The notes: a model not told the origin generated them from the sequence alone. A DNA stretch of 64,000 nucleotides from Rossellomorea aquimaris (GCF_001877785.1 NZ_MINN01000074.1:62001-126000); one strand, 5' to 3'. Numbered from the stretch's first letter, positions 42,070 through 50,421 are shown. Numbers and translations are program-made.

Positions 42070-42516
42070 TTGAATAAACTTAAAAACAACGGTTATGAAT
42101 TTATGGATTTTATGTACATCAACGAAGGGGAAATATGTACATACGGACCGCTTGCCGGATCTTTTGCGGTATTGAAATGCGGGGGAGAGGTTCTCATGTG
42201 CTATAACGTTTGGCGGAAGCAGTGGGAATTGCCGGCCGGACGCAGGGAAGGTGATGAAACCGCAAAGGAGTGCGCTGCTCGGGAACTTTATGAAGAAACG
42301 GGGCAAGTGGTGTCGGACTTGCAATTCAGTGGACTATTAAAATCAAAGAATATCAAAACGGGCGAAGTCAAATACAATCCCGTTTATGTTACGGCCCTTG
42401 AAAAACTTCAGCCCTTTATCGAGAACGAAGAAACATCTGAGATAAGGCTTTGGGATTTAAAAGAAGAAATCGGTGATCTGGATATGGTTGATATCAGGAT
42501 ATTGGATTTTGTTTGA
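42070..42516 (+). CDS. NUDIX hydrolase
   Basis: 148 residues from TTG 42070, selected because CGGAGGAA lies just upstream; the longer frame from 42049 has no site. The Nudix box GRREGDETAKECAARELYEE then TG fits GX5EX7REUXEEXGU exactly. Members cleave nucleoside diphosphate-linked compounds. Flanking VLMCYNVWRKQWELPAG is the usual strand before the box. The stop is followed at once by a GGGGACAGGTACC motif. Monocistronic. Confidence 0.88.
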   Translation: MNKLKNNGYEFMDFMYINEGEICTYGPLAGSFAVLKCGGEVLMCYNVWRKQWELPAGRREGDETAKECAARELYEETGQVVSDLQFSGLLKSKNIKTGEVKYNPVYVTALEKLQPFIENEETSEIRLWDLKEEIGDLDMVDIRILDFV

Positions 42517-42657
42517 GTCAGCGGGTCGAGGGGACAGGTACCTTGTCCCACTTCAAAAAAAAAAACGAATCGAACGAAAATTGACCATATTTTAGTGATC
42601 ATTCTGTTATATGAGTCCGCATTTCATCCAAAGGGGAAGAGTTATGGGCCTCACCCG

Positions 42658-42803
42658 GGGTATTAATGCGACTCGCAATTCATTTATTATCAAAAAGGGC
42701 CCACTTATTATCAAAAATCCGGATATATTATCAAAAACCAACCATTTATTATCAAAAATAGAAATATATTATCAAAACCATTATTACGCATCTCATAATA
42801 CCC
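42658..42803 (+). repeat. TTATCAAAA element, copy E
   Basis: Five cores start at 42686, 42707, 42727, 42748 and 42768 (21-20-21-20). It has the best terminal inverted repeat of the six: GGGTATTA (42658-42665) with TAATACCC (42796-42803), plus TGCG opposite CGCA further in. Spacers 2-3 (ATCCGGATAT) and 4-5 (ATAGAAATAT) are conserved. It lies between the Nudix and MFS genes. Confidence 0.93.
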
Positions 42804-43028
42804 ATCGGTGTATAAATCGACCGAAGCATATTCAGAAAGATTCGCCAGGATTATAAGAACCTGAACGAAAGTTATTACATGGAAGAGCCCCACTAGATTC
42901 ATATTATAACCTACATCACGGATAAGTTATTTGTTATACTAATTAAAAAAGTTCATTAGTGTTTGTCTTTCCGCTATAACCGTATGGACATCAACTATCT
43001 AAGTGAACGATAAAAACGAGGGTTAAGA

Positions 43029-44237
43029 TTGACGACATTTCTTTTAATTATCATTTATTTGGCTTTCATCAGCCTGGGGCTGCCTGACTCGATCCTTGGA
43101 GCGGCCTGGCCTGTCATGCAAAAGGATTTGGGCGCCCCGCTGGAGTCGGCAGGACTGCTGTTCATGACTGTCGCCGGGGGAACGATCATCTCCAGTTTAG
43201 TGAGCGGGAGCATCTTGAAGAGGTTCGGCACAGGTAAGGTTACGTTTGTCAGCTGTTTGATGACGGCCCTCGCACTGGTGGGGTTCCAGTTCTCTCCTTC
43301 GATTGTGTGGCTGGTTGTGTGTGCGGTACCGCTTGGCCTTGGTGCAGGGGCAGTGGATTCGGGGCTGAACAACTATGTGGCCGCCCATTACAAAGCTCAC
43401 CACATGAGCTGGCTGCACAGTTTCTGGGGCGTAGGAGCCACCATGGGTCCGGTCATCATGGCGCAGTTCATTGCAGGTGATTTATCATGGAGAAGCGGGT
43501 ACCTGGCGATTGCCGGGATTCAACTTGCGCTGGCCGTGATTCTGCTAATGACGCTGCCTATATGGAGCAAAGTGAAAAGCGGACCAAAGGCCAAGGAGAA
43601 TGAATTACAGGAATCAACTGTTAGTGGGAAAGTGGAAGCAAGTAAACCCCTGCAGGTAAAGGGTGTAAAACTCGCTCTGTTCACGTTCTTCTTTTACTGC
43701 AGTATCGAAGCCGCCATGGGGCTGTGGGGGAGCAGCTTCCTCGTGAATGCAAAAGGGGTATCCCCGGCGGATGCCGCCAGGTGGGTGTCCCTGTATTGGG
43801 GAGGAATCACGGTGGGGAGGTTCATCACCGGATTTATCACCTTCAAGGTCAGCAACCTCCTTCTCATCCGGTGGGGCCAGCTGATCGCACTCTGCGGGGC
43901 GGTGCTTTTGTTCATGCCTCTCCCGACAGTCTTTACGCTCATTGGCTTTATGCTTGTCGGGCTCGGGCTCGCGCCTATTTTTCCATGTATGCTTCATGAG
44001 ACACCTGCACGTTTCGGCAAGCATCATTCCCAGAGCATCATGGGATTTCAAATGGCATTCGCTTATACAGGGAGTACATTTATGCCTCCGCTGTTTGGCT
44101 TTATTGCCTCAAAGACTTCGATCGGATTTTTCCCGGTCTTTGCCTTGGTCATTGCAGCGGCGATGTTATTGAGTTCGGAGAGGTTGAATTCTTTGTTGAG
44201 GAAGAAGGCATTGGAAAAAGAGATAAAGGCAGTTTAA
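43029..44237 (+). CDS. MFS transporter (FucP/YfkF-like)
   Basis: 402 residues from TTG 43029, after GAGGGTTAAGA. Twelve helices: LGLPDSILGAAWPVMQKDLG at the start, motif A-like GSILKRFGTGKVTF between TM2 and TM3, a central loop rich in Lys/Glu (about 178-205), and YWGGITVGRFITGF then LGLAPIFPCMLHETPARFG in the second half. The DSxLGxxWPxM start is shared by fucose-permease-like and related MFS families. Substrate unknown. Followed by a strong hairpin terminator. Confidence 0.85.
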   Translation: MTTFLLIIIYLAFISLGLPDSILGAAWPVMQKDLGAPLESAGLLFMTVAGGTIISSLVSGSILKRFGTGKVTFVSCLMTALALVGFQFSPSIVWLVVCAVPLGLGAGAVDSGLNNYVAAHYKAHHMSWLHSFWGVGATMGPVIMAQFIAGDLSWRSGYLAIAGIQLALAVILLMTLPIWSKVKSGPKAKENELQESTVSGKVEASKPLQVKGVKLALFTFFFYCSIEAAMGLWGSSFLVNAKGVSPADAARWVSLYWGGITVGRFITGFITFKVSNLLLIRWGQLIALCGAVLLFMPLPTVFTLIGFMLVGLGLAPIFPCMLHETPARFGKHHSQSIMGFQMAFAYTGSTFMPPLFGFIASKTSIGFFPVFALVIAAAMLLSSERLNSLLRKKALEKEIKAV

Positions 44238-44252
44238 TTGTTTAGGAACATC

Positions 44253-44288
44253 AAAAGAGCTGGTCCATCGAATGGACGGCTCTTTTTT
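44253..44288 (+). terminator. Terminator after the MFS gene
   Basis: AAAAGAGC-TG-GTCCAT pairs with ATGGAC-G-GCTCTTTT, with CGA loop and T-run. Confidence 0.85.
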
Positions 44289-44383
44289 GTGTGTTTTCAA
44301 GAAAGAATATTTCTATTATTTTACAAAAATATGTTAAACTATCCAAAGGAATTTATTTCATGATGGAGGGGGAAATGTGCTAA

Positions 44384-45115
44384 ATGGAATTCAGGGGTTC
44401 AAGTGCGTATGACCAGGAAAGTTTCTTTTCAACTTATATGATACGAAGAGATCGAAAGGACAGCCCAAATAATGCGATTGAGGGTCCGATCATCGATGAG
44501 CTTTTTGGCGACGTCCAGAATAAAGAAATCCTGGACCTTGGATGCGGGGATGCCGTTTTTGGCAGAGAATTATTGGATAATGGCGCTGCCTCTTACACCG
44601 GAGTGGAGGGTTCTGAACAAATGGCGGCCGCTGCCAGGCTGACTATGTCCGATAAAAATGGGACCATCATCCGCGAGTCCATGGAATCGTATCATTATCC
44701 GAAGGAAGCTTTCGATATCGTCACATCCCGTTTTGCCATCCATTATGTTCCGGACATCGAACCATTGTTTCAAGACATACATAAAGCATTGAAGAAAAAT
44801 GGGCGGTTTGTGTTCAGCGTGCAGCACCCTCTCACTACTTCGTCGTTTGTCAGCAAGAAAACGGGTGACAAACGCGGGAACTGGATTGTGGACGATTATT
44901 TCCTTGAAGGGGAAAGAAAAGAACCGTGGATCGATCAAGTGGTGGTCAAATATCACCGGACGATCGAGCAATATTTCCGGACGCTGTTGTCATGCGGTTT
45001 TACCGTCACGGATCTGCGTGAAGGGACGCCATTGCGCGAACACTTCAGCAGTGAAGAAGAATTTGTGAGAAGGCAGAGGATTCCGGTTGTGCTTGCTTTT
45101 TCTTGCATCAAATAA
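44384..45115 (+). CDS. Class I SAM-dependent methyltransferase
   Basis: 243 residues. ILDLGCGDAVFGRELLDNGA is motif I, followed by YTGVEGSEQMAAAARL, an acidic EAFDIVTSRFAIHYV segment and LKKNGRFVFSVQHPLTTSSF. Resembles Bacillus methyltransferases of the UbiE/Methyltransf_11 class acting on small molecules. The ribosome site GGAGGGGG is about 10 nt upstream. A run of three small membrane-protein genes follows on the same strand. Confidence 0.85.
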   Translation: MEFRGSSAYDQESFFSTYMIRRDRKDSPNNAIEGPIIDELFGDVQNKEILDLGCGDAVFGRELLDNGAASYTGVEGSEQMAAAARLTMSDKNGTIIRESMESYHYPKEAFDIVTSRFAIHYVPDIEPLFQDIHKALKKNGRFVFSVQHPLTTSSFVSKKTGDKRGNWIVDDYFLEGERKEPWIDQVVVKYHRTIEQYFRTLLSCGFTVTDLREGTPLREHFSSEEEFVRRQRIPVVLAFSCIK

Positions 45116-45190
45116 GATTTGCGGTACACATATCAGAGGAGCGGAAGGCGACAGGGCCGCCTTCAGTTTACTTTTAAAGGGGCGACGGCA

Positions 45191-45595
45191 ATGCTTCTGA
45201 AAAGAACGAGTAAGGCAGACATGAGTCCTCTTAAAAAATCAGTCTTGCAAACAGGGATTCTGCTTTTTTGGATGATTGGTATTATATTTCTTTTTATATT
45301 GGGGAATTTGCTCCTTAAGATCAATACATATGGATTTGAAACAGGCGTGAAGAGCACGGCCAATACACTGGAGATCTTTTCTAAGCCAGTGGTTTCACCA
45401 CTGAAATGGTCGTCACAACAAGAAACCGGAATTCATCATTTAGTTGTTAACATGCTTGTTTTTTATGCTGTTTTTACCTTTGGATTCTGGGTGAGGCAGT
45501 ATTTTAAAGTAGCAGGCGTGATTCTGCTGCTGGTGTTTTTCATTGCTTCAGGCATTTGGTATTATGTATATTTTTTAAGTTATGCGGTGATTTAG
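45191..45595 (+). CDS. Small membrane protein of unknown function
   Basis: 134 residues from ATG 45191 (AAGGGGCG upstream). Two N-terminal basic turns then a helix (TGILLFWMIGIIFLFILGNL), a polar extracellular stretch, and two more helices (LVVNMLVFYAVFTFGFWV, VAGVILLLVFFIASGIWYYV). No family recognised. It lies between the methyltransferase and another small membrane-protein gene. Confidence 0.6.
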   Translation: MLLKRTSKADMSPLKKSVLQTGILLFWMIGIIFLFILGNLLLKINTYGFETGVKSTANTLEIFSKPVVSPLKWSSQQETGIHHLVVNMLVFYAVFTFGFWVRQYFKVAGVILLLVFFIASGIWYYVYFLSYAVI

Positions 45596-45622
45596 ATTCT
45601 AGAGAGAAAGCTTGGTGTCCGA

Positions 45623-45829
45623 ATGATAAATAAGATTAGAGAACTTCCTGAAAAGGCTGCCTTTACAATAGGCTTGTCAATGATCTTTGTCTGTCCAATC
45701 GTATTGCTGTTCATCCCGGTGGATAAATGGATGACGATCGCCATTCAGGGTATTGTCGGATTTATTTCTATCCTATTTATCCTGAGTGCAGCGGATAAGA
45801 GACATGCACGAACCGGTAGTGATAAATGA
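45623..45829 (+). CDS. Small membrane protein, two helices
   Basis: 68 residues. Two hydrophobic helices (IGLSMIFVCPIVLLFIPV and IQGIVGFISILFILSA) between charged ends. Upstream AGAGAAAG is a moderate ribosome site. Family not recognised. It starts 28 bp after the previous membrane-protein gene and ends 29 bp before the duplicated one, so the three may form an operon. Confidence 0.6.
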   Translation: MINKIRELPEKAAFTIGLSMIFVCPIVLLFIPVDKWMTIAIQGIVGFISILFILSAADKRHARTGSDK

Positions 45830-45857
45830 ATGACGATTGAGATGGGAGGGGAACCCA

Positions 45858-46415
45858 TTGAATTTTACTGACTCTCTCGTGACCTACTTTCTTTTATGGG
45901 GAATGCCCGTTTTTATGGTGATGCGGGCCTACTTGGAAATGAGCGGGGATGTGAAAAAAGAAGCGTTAAGTGATTTCAGAACACCGCGCTTTATTTTTAC
46001 TATCGGCTTCATGGTGACGGGTGCATTTGCAGCACATGCAGGGATGCTGTTCTCGACAAACTCGTTAAGATACATCGGAACTTCGCTTCTCATCACTGGA
46101 TTAGTGGTATCTTCTTTTCAAACGTGGAAGTTTAGTAAGGGGAGAAGTGCCTACTTGAAAATGAGCGGGGATGTGAAAAAAGAAGCGTTAAGTGATTTCA
46201 GAACACCGCGCTTTATTTTTACTATCGGCTTCATGGTGACGGGTGCATTTGCAGCACATGCAGGGATTCTGTTCTCGACAAACTTGTTAAGATACATCGG
46301 AACTTCGCTTCTTATCATTGGATTAGTGGTATCTTCTTTACAAACGTGGAAGTTTAGTAAGGGGAGAAGTGCCTATATGCTTTTAATTGGGACGTTGCTG
46401 ATTTTCTTATTTTAA
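45858..46415 (+). CDS. Membrane protein with recent internal 74-codon tandem duplication
   Basis: 185 residues from TTG 45858 (GGGAGGGGAACCCA upstream). After 23 residues the protein contains two nearly identical 74-residue units, each with a charged SGDVKKEALSDFRTPRF segment and two hydrophobic helices (IFTIGFMVTGAFAAHAG, YIGTSLLITGLVVSS). At the DNA level the copies 45927-46148 and 46149-46370 differ at only about seven positions. The unduplicated ancestor would be a protein of about 111 residues. Family not recognised. Confidence 0.7.
   Translation: MNFTDSLVTYFLLWGMPVFMVMRAYLEMSGDVKKEALSDFRTPRFIFTIGFMVTGAFAAHAGMLFSTNSLRYIGTSLLITGLVVSSFQTWKFSKGRSAYLKMSGDVKKEALSDFRTPRFIFTIGFMVTGAFAAHAGILFSTNLLRYIGTSLLIIGLVVSSLQTWKFSKGRSAYMLLIGTLLIFLF
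45927..46370 (+). repeat. 222-bp tandem direct duplication
   Basis: Units 45927-46148 and 46149-46370, in frame, with about seven scattered differences. A partial third GCCTA begins the sequence after the second unit, as expected for unequal crossing-over or slippage. Confidence 0.95.
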
Positions 46416-46477
46416 AGACAGGTATAGTGCTTAATTTTTTGAACCGGGATACCTGTCCTATCGCTTCTTCAAGTCCC

Positions 46478-46506
46478 TTGACACTTGCCACTGCATAAGA
46501 TAAAAT
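46478..46506 (+). promoter_or_regulatory. Promoter of the T-box leader and lysS
   Basis: TTGACA (46478-46483), 17-bp spacer, TAAAAT (46501-46506). Confidence 0.75.
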
Positions 46507-46532
46507 ATTCCTAATTTTCAATACTGGCGGCT

Positions 46533-46820
46533 ATGAAGAGAAGAGTAGTTGGGATCGGTTATTTTCAGAGAGCTCCGGGTGGTGGGATGGAGTAATAATG
46601 ATCTTAATGAAAAAAGGCTCGGAGCTTCGCACGGATCCAGGGTTTCCCTGGTGATACTGCGACGGGATCTCCCGTTACAGAGATAGGGTATACTCAACTA
46701 TAAGTTTTGACGTACCCGAAGAGTTTGGTATGGCGACATATCAATAAACTGGGGTGGTACCACGGAGCATAATACTCTCGTCCTCAAGATGATGAATCTT
46801 GGGGGTGGGAGTTTTTTTGT
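46533..46820 (+). ncRNA. T-box leader (lysine-responsive)
   Basis: Stem I opens with GAAGAGAAGAGTAG, then CAGAGAG (K-turn region), a distal CTCC...GGAG hairpin and GATCGGTTATT pairing with AATAATGATC. An A-rich loop (AAAAAA at 46610-46615) offers an AAA lysine specifier on the 3' side of stem I. The hallmark T-box GGGGTGGTACCACGG is at 46751-46765. The terminator (ACTCTCGTCCTCAAGAT pairing with ATCTTGGGGGTGGGAGT and a T-run) is at 46773-46818. Uncharged tRNA(Lys) would pair with specifier and T-box to allow lysS transcription. Confidence 0.9.
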
Positions 46821-46869
46821 TTTTAAATAGATTCGGTGTGATAAAAAACCAAAGAACGGAGTGAACGGT

Positions 46870-48330
46870 ATGAGTATCGAGCAGACAGAAGCCAGACTGA
46901 AAAAGGCACAAGCGATGAGATCGCAGGGGATAGATGTATATCCAGAAAGGTTTTCCGTAAATTATGAACTTGCCGAGGCAGCCCGGCTTGAAGATGCTAC
47001 AGCGGGAGTGAGGGCAGCGGGAAGGATCATGGGGATCAGGAACTTCAAGAAACTGATGTTCATTACGGTCTCAAACATACATGGCAGTCTGCAGCTTCTC
47101 CTGAAGAAGGATGAAGTGGGCGAAGGTCCGTTTGAACAATTTCAAGATTTGGTGGACATCGGTGATTTCATCGGTGTGGAAGGAAGCATGTACACCACGG
47201 GGGCGGGAGAGAAAACGCTGCGGATCGAACATTATGTATTCCTTGGCAAAGCGCTGCGGAGTCTGCCGGATAAATGGCACGGTCTGAGCAACATAGATGT
47301 CCGTTACAGGCAGCGTTACCTGGACTTGATGATGACTAGTGAAACCCAAAGCCGAATGCTGTCCAGAAGCAAAATGGTTCGCGCTATTCGCCGATTCTTT
47401 GAAGATCAGGATTTCATTGAAGTGGAAACGCCAATTCTGCAGCATACCTCCTCCGGTGCGCTCGCGAAACCATTCAAGACCCATCACAATGCCCTGGATA
47501 CGGATCTGAACCTCCGGATCGCGCCGGAAACATATTTGAAAAGGCTGATCGCAGGCGGCTTCACCAAGGTATATGAATTCGCCAAGTGTTTCCGGAATGA
47601 AGGGATCAGTCCCCAGCATCTTCAAGAGTTCACGATGCTCGAGGGATATGCAGCCTTCTGGAACTATGAAGACACGATGAAACTCATGCGTGAGATGGTG
47701 CTCCATGTATTGGTACACACTTTTGGAACAACCACCATCCATATAAACGGCCAGGCGATTGACTTTTCCCAGCATTGGGAAGCGGTCTCCTTCAGGGAAT
47801 TGATTCAGAGGGAAACAGGAATTGATATCAGCCTATATCCAACTACAGATGAATTGATTCAAGAGATTCGCAGGATAAACATCCAACTTGAACATGCGGA
47901 TATTCATTCGTTAGGAAGAGGAAATTTGATTGATTTGCTTTATAAGAAATCATGCCGTCCAAAGCTGATCAAACCGACATTCCTGATCCAGCATCCAATC
48001 GATCTGTCACCACTTGCGAGGGCAAATGACGAAGACCCTGCCCTTACAGACCGGTTCCAGCTGGTCGTGAACGGGGCTGAAATCATCAATGCATATTCTG
48101 AACTGGTCGATCCAATTGAACAAAGAAAAAGATTGGAGGAACAAGCCATCCTTAAGAGCAATGGGGATTCAGAAGCGATGGAAATGGATGAGGAATACCT
48201 GACCGCCATGGAATACGGGATGCCGCCCATCTCCGGCTGGGGATTCGGCATCGAACGGCTGCTGATGGTACTGACGGACAGCGATACGATCAAGGATTGT
48301 GTGTTATTTCCGTTGACTAGGAAGATGTAA
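46870..48330 (+). CDS. lysS: Lysyl-tRNA synthetase, class II
   Basis: 486 residues from ATG 46870 (CGGAG 9 nt upstream; GTG 46861 is less likely). The anticodon-binding OB fold (about 50-140) and class II catalytic domain are complete: motif 1 near RRFFEDQDFIEVETPIL, motif 2 CFRNEGISPQHLQEFTMLEG (FRNE), motif 3 GWGFGIERLLM. It joins lysine to tRNA(Lys). The N-terminus is shorter and more divergent than in the housekeeping bacillar LysS (which begins with a longer helix and NDQ..RR), and it has its own T-box. This suggests a second, starvation-induced LysRS; the main copy would be elsewhere. Confidence 0.92.
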   Translation: MSIEQTEARLKKAQAMRSQGIDVYPERFSVNYELAEAARLEDATAGVRAAGRIMGIRNFKKLMFITVSNIHGSLQLLLKKDEVGEGPFEQFQDLVDIGDFIGVEGSMYTTGAGEKTLRIEHYVFLGKALRSLPDKWHGLSNIDVRYRQRYLDLMMTSETQSRMLSRSKMVRAIRRFFEDQDFIEVETPILQHTSSGALAKPFKTHHNALDTDLNLRIAPETYLKRLIAGGFTKVYEFAKCFRNEGISPQHLQEFTMLEGYAAFWNYEDTMKLMREMVLHVLVHTFGTTTIHINGQAIDFSQHWEAVSFRELIQRETGIDISLYPTTDELIQEIRRINIQLEHADIHSLGRGNLIDLLYKKSCRPKLIKPTFLIQHPIDLSPLARANDEDPALTDRFQLVVNGAEIINAYSELVDPIEQRKRLEEQAILKSNGDSEAMEMDEEYLTAMEYGMPPISGWGFGIERLLMVLTDSDTIKDCVLFPLTRKM

Positions 48331-48502
48331 TTTGATGAGTTGGGTTGAGAGTGGGACGTGGGGACAGGTACAGTGACCCATTAAATAATGTTGAAGGATA
48401 AGAAGAGCTGCTTTTATTGATCGAATTTAAATATGTTTTAAGGAATGATGGGATTGGCTGAGCGGGTAACTACTAAACCAGTGAGTTTCAGCTGCCATCG
48501 TA

Positions 48503-48646
48503 GGGTATAATTGGTGCCCTGGTTGTTTTTATTATCAAAAACGTCCTGCTTATTATCAAAAATCTGGATATATTATCAAAAAACAACCATTTATTATCAA
48601 AAATAGAAATATATTATCAAAACTTATTTCCAATGCCTGAAATACC
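48503..48646 (+). repeat. TTATCAAAA element, copy F
   Basis: Five cores start at 48531, 48552, 48572, 48593 and 48613 (21-20-21-20). Left arm GGGTATAA (48503-48510), right arm AATACC (48641-48646), with TTGGTGCC opposite a CAATGCC-type partner. Spacers 2-3 (ATCTGGATAT) and 4-5 (ATAGAAATAT) are conserved. It lies between lysS and a convergent small gene. Confidence 0.9.
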
Positions 48647-48689
48647 TGTCGTGGTATAGGTAGGGGAGGACATAAATCCCGAATCGAAG

Positions 48690-48728
48690 GAGCCGGTTTC
48701 TCATACAAACTGAGAAACCGGCTCTTAT
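48690..48728. terminator. Strong hairpin terminator between convergent genes
   Basis: Perfect 14-bp stem GAGCCGGTTTCTCA / TGAGAAACCGGCTC, 7-nt loop, T-rich 3' side. Confidence 0.85.
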
Positions 48729-48733
48729 CTAAT

Positions 48734-48922
48734 CTATGACATAAAACGAATCGAAGAATATCCAGAGTGCGGATGCTGTGCAGAGCGTTCCTGTTTGTAA
48801 ACGGCCTTCAGCTGTGGTTCCGAAAGGGTTTCTAAATCCTGTTTTTCCTTCACCATGGATTCTTTGAGCATTTGATAAATACCTTTGTTCTGGTGGTTGA
48901 GTGAGGCTTGATTTGCCATCAT
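48734..48922 (-). CDS. Small hypothetical protein
   Basis: 62 residues; GAGGAGGAAGG directly precedes the start, which is strong support for a real gene. Sequence MMANQASLNHQNKGIYQMLK then a charged helix (ESMVKEKQDLETLSEPQL) and a tail SAQHPHSGYSSIRFMS. Hydrophilic, no signal peptide. It is reminiscent of short Fur-regulated or sporulation-associated bacillar proteins, but no family is claimed. Shares a bidirectional terminator with the region after lysS. Confidence 0.7.
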   Translation of the reverse strand: MMANQASLNHQNKGIYQMLKESMVKEKQDLETLSEPQLKAVYKQERSAQHPHSGYSSIRFMS

Positions 48923-49144
48923 TTCCTTCCTCCTCTAAGAAAAGAATTCTCTAAAATATAGGGTCGGTGTAAAGTTTATATCATCATAATACCTACAAAC
49001 CTTATCTGTCAAGTCGGAATTAAACGAGACCCTATATAATTCAATTAACTTGGAGCACTGTAAAACGGGTTCACTGGTTGAGATTTCAGCTCGGTACCTT
49101 CTGGAAATATGATAAAATACTGGTAAACAAAAGGAGCATTCTCA

Positions 49145-49888
49145 ATGATTCTAAGAAAATTTCTGGCAACCCTTGTGTCTGCCCTCATTTGTTCATTGAT
49201 TTTAGCTATATTTCAGACATTAGATGGGAATGATCCTTTATACAATTACGGCAATCAGCTGATGAGCTGGTCAGCCATTTACTTTATTTATATCGGTGCA
49301 ATTATTCTCATCTATGGAAATATCGTGTCTTCAGCCGCAGAGTATGTCCAAAAGAAGTTGTTTGCAGATAAGGATTGGCTGTACATTCTGATACTCGGGA
49401 TGTTCGGTGTGGCAAACGGGCTGGTTTTCAATGAAATTCTGATGGCCGTCAGTGGAATGGCTGCAGCTGTGATTTATGGTGTTATAGAAATATGGATTGC
49501 CCGCAGGATGAGAAGTGAGCGAAGCATCAAGATGTTCGTGATTGTCCCGGCCGCAGTGTATCTTTTTGCATGGGGGATTGGGCAGGCACTATCCCCTCCG
49601 GTGCCGCCTTTTACAAAAGAAGATGCGGTCGAGTTCGCCGTTTCAGGAGAAGGGACCTCAATCGATTATTTTCCGGAAGAAATCGGTGTCTGGGAAGGAA
49701 ACATTAATGGTTATAAGGTAAAGAGGGAAACCCTTGTAAAAGAAACCGGCCGCGAAACGTATGTGATTATATTTAAGGAGAAATGGGACTCCGGTATCGA
49801 AAAAGGTCAGTATTCCCTTTCCTATAAGGTGAAGCGCGGAAGTTCGACGATAAACGGGCAGACCGGGGATACGCCGCCTTACTATTAA
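49145..49888 (+). CDS. Membrane protein of unknown function
   Basis: 247 residues, AAGGAG upstream. Four to five helices in the first 165 residues (KFLATLVSALICSLILAIFQ, WSAIYFIYIGAIILIYGNIV, WLYILILGMFGVANGLVF, FVIVPAAVYLFAWGIG). A soluble C-terminal domain of about 80 residues contains YFPEEIGVWEGNINGYKVKR and KEKWDSGIEKGQYSLSYKVK. Family not recognised. Two further small membrane-protein genes follow on the same strand. Confidence 0.65.
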   Translation: MILRKFLATLVSALICSLILAIFQTLDGNDPLYNYGNQLMSWSAIYFIYIGAIILIYGNIVSSAAEYVQKKLFADKDWLYILILGMFGVANGLVFNEILMAVSGMAAAVIYGVIEIWIARRMRSERSIKMFVIVPAAVYLFAWGIGQALSPPVPPFTKEDAVEFAVSGEGTSIDYFPEEIGVWEGNINGYKVKRETLVKETGRETYVIIFKEKWDSGIEKGQYSLSYKVKRGSSTINGQTGDTPPYY

Positions 49889-49916
49889 ACTTCTAATTCA
49901 TTCAAGAGGTGAGCAG

Positions 49917-50048
49917 ATGGAACTTTTTATGCTGATTGTGATTGTGATATTTTTACTTATTTTATTATCGATCGAAGGATCTCTAAGGAAAGTACATAAG
50001 TCGAATACAGAAATCCTGGAGGAATTGCGGGAGTTAAATAAGGAATGA
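49917..50048 (+). CDS. 43-residue single-helix membrane protein
   Basis: ATG 49917 follows AAGAGGTGAGC. MELFMLIVIVIFLLILLSIE is one transmembrane helix, followed by GSLRKVHKSNTEILEELREL and NKE, a charged amphipathic tail. Stop at 50046-50048, 26 bp before the next gene. Probably real given the ribosome site, composition and tight spacing; function unknown. Confidence 0.65.
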   Translation: MELFMLIVIVIFLLILLSIEGSLRKVHKSNTEILEELRELNKE

Positions 50049-50073
50049 AGGTTATTCACATAGGAGGGATGTC

Positions 50074-50421
50074 ATGAGCAGCTTGATAAGATACAAACTC
50101 TTCTTATTTGTCCTGTTTTCTATTTTGCTGTACTTTGCAGTTAGTTGGGTGCAGCTGTTTGGCGTTTATACGCAGCTTTTCAACATTTTTACGATTATCG
50201 TGATTCTTGTAATGGGAATTTATTACCCGCGTTTCAGCAAAGGAATCAGTAAACGGATGGGCCGGAAAATAAAGCTGATCTGGATGGCTGTTTTTTTAGT
50301 TGTATTGGCTGGGTTGAAGGTCGGTAGTTCAGTTATAAGTGATGGCGCATTTAATTTACTGTTTATCATTACAGGGGTGTATTTATTAATGAATCTTAAG
50401 GAAGTGGTTAAGCAGAAGTAA
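50074..50421 (+). CDS. Small membrane protein of unknown function
   Basis: 115 residues with AGGAGG upstream. Four hydrophobic helices (YKLFLFVLFSILLYFAVSWV, LFNIFTIIVILVMGIYYP, LIWMAVFLVVLAGLKVG, NLLFIITGVYLLMNL) joined by a basic loop (RFSKGISKRMGRKIK). Likely in one transcript with the 43-residue protein and the larger membrane protein. The stop is followed by a GGGGACAG...CTGTCCCC hairpin. Family not recognised. Confidence 0.65.
   Translation: MSSLIRYKLFLFVLFSILLYFAVSWVQLFGVYTQLFNIFTIIVILVMGIYYPRFSKGISKRMGRKIKLIWMAVFLVVLAGLKVGSSVISDGAFNLLFIITGVYLLMNLKEVVKQK

Noticed and set aside
4417..48622. TTATCAAAA arrays as CRISPR
   Set aside because: Cores are only about 10 bp, spacers are 10-11 bp and partly conserved between copies, each copy has just five units, and no cas genes are present.
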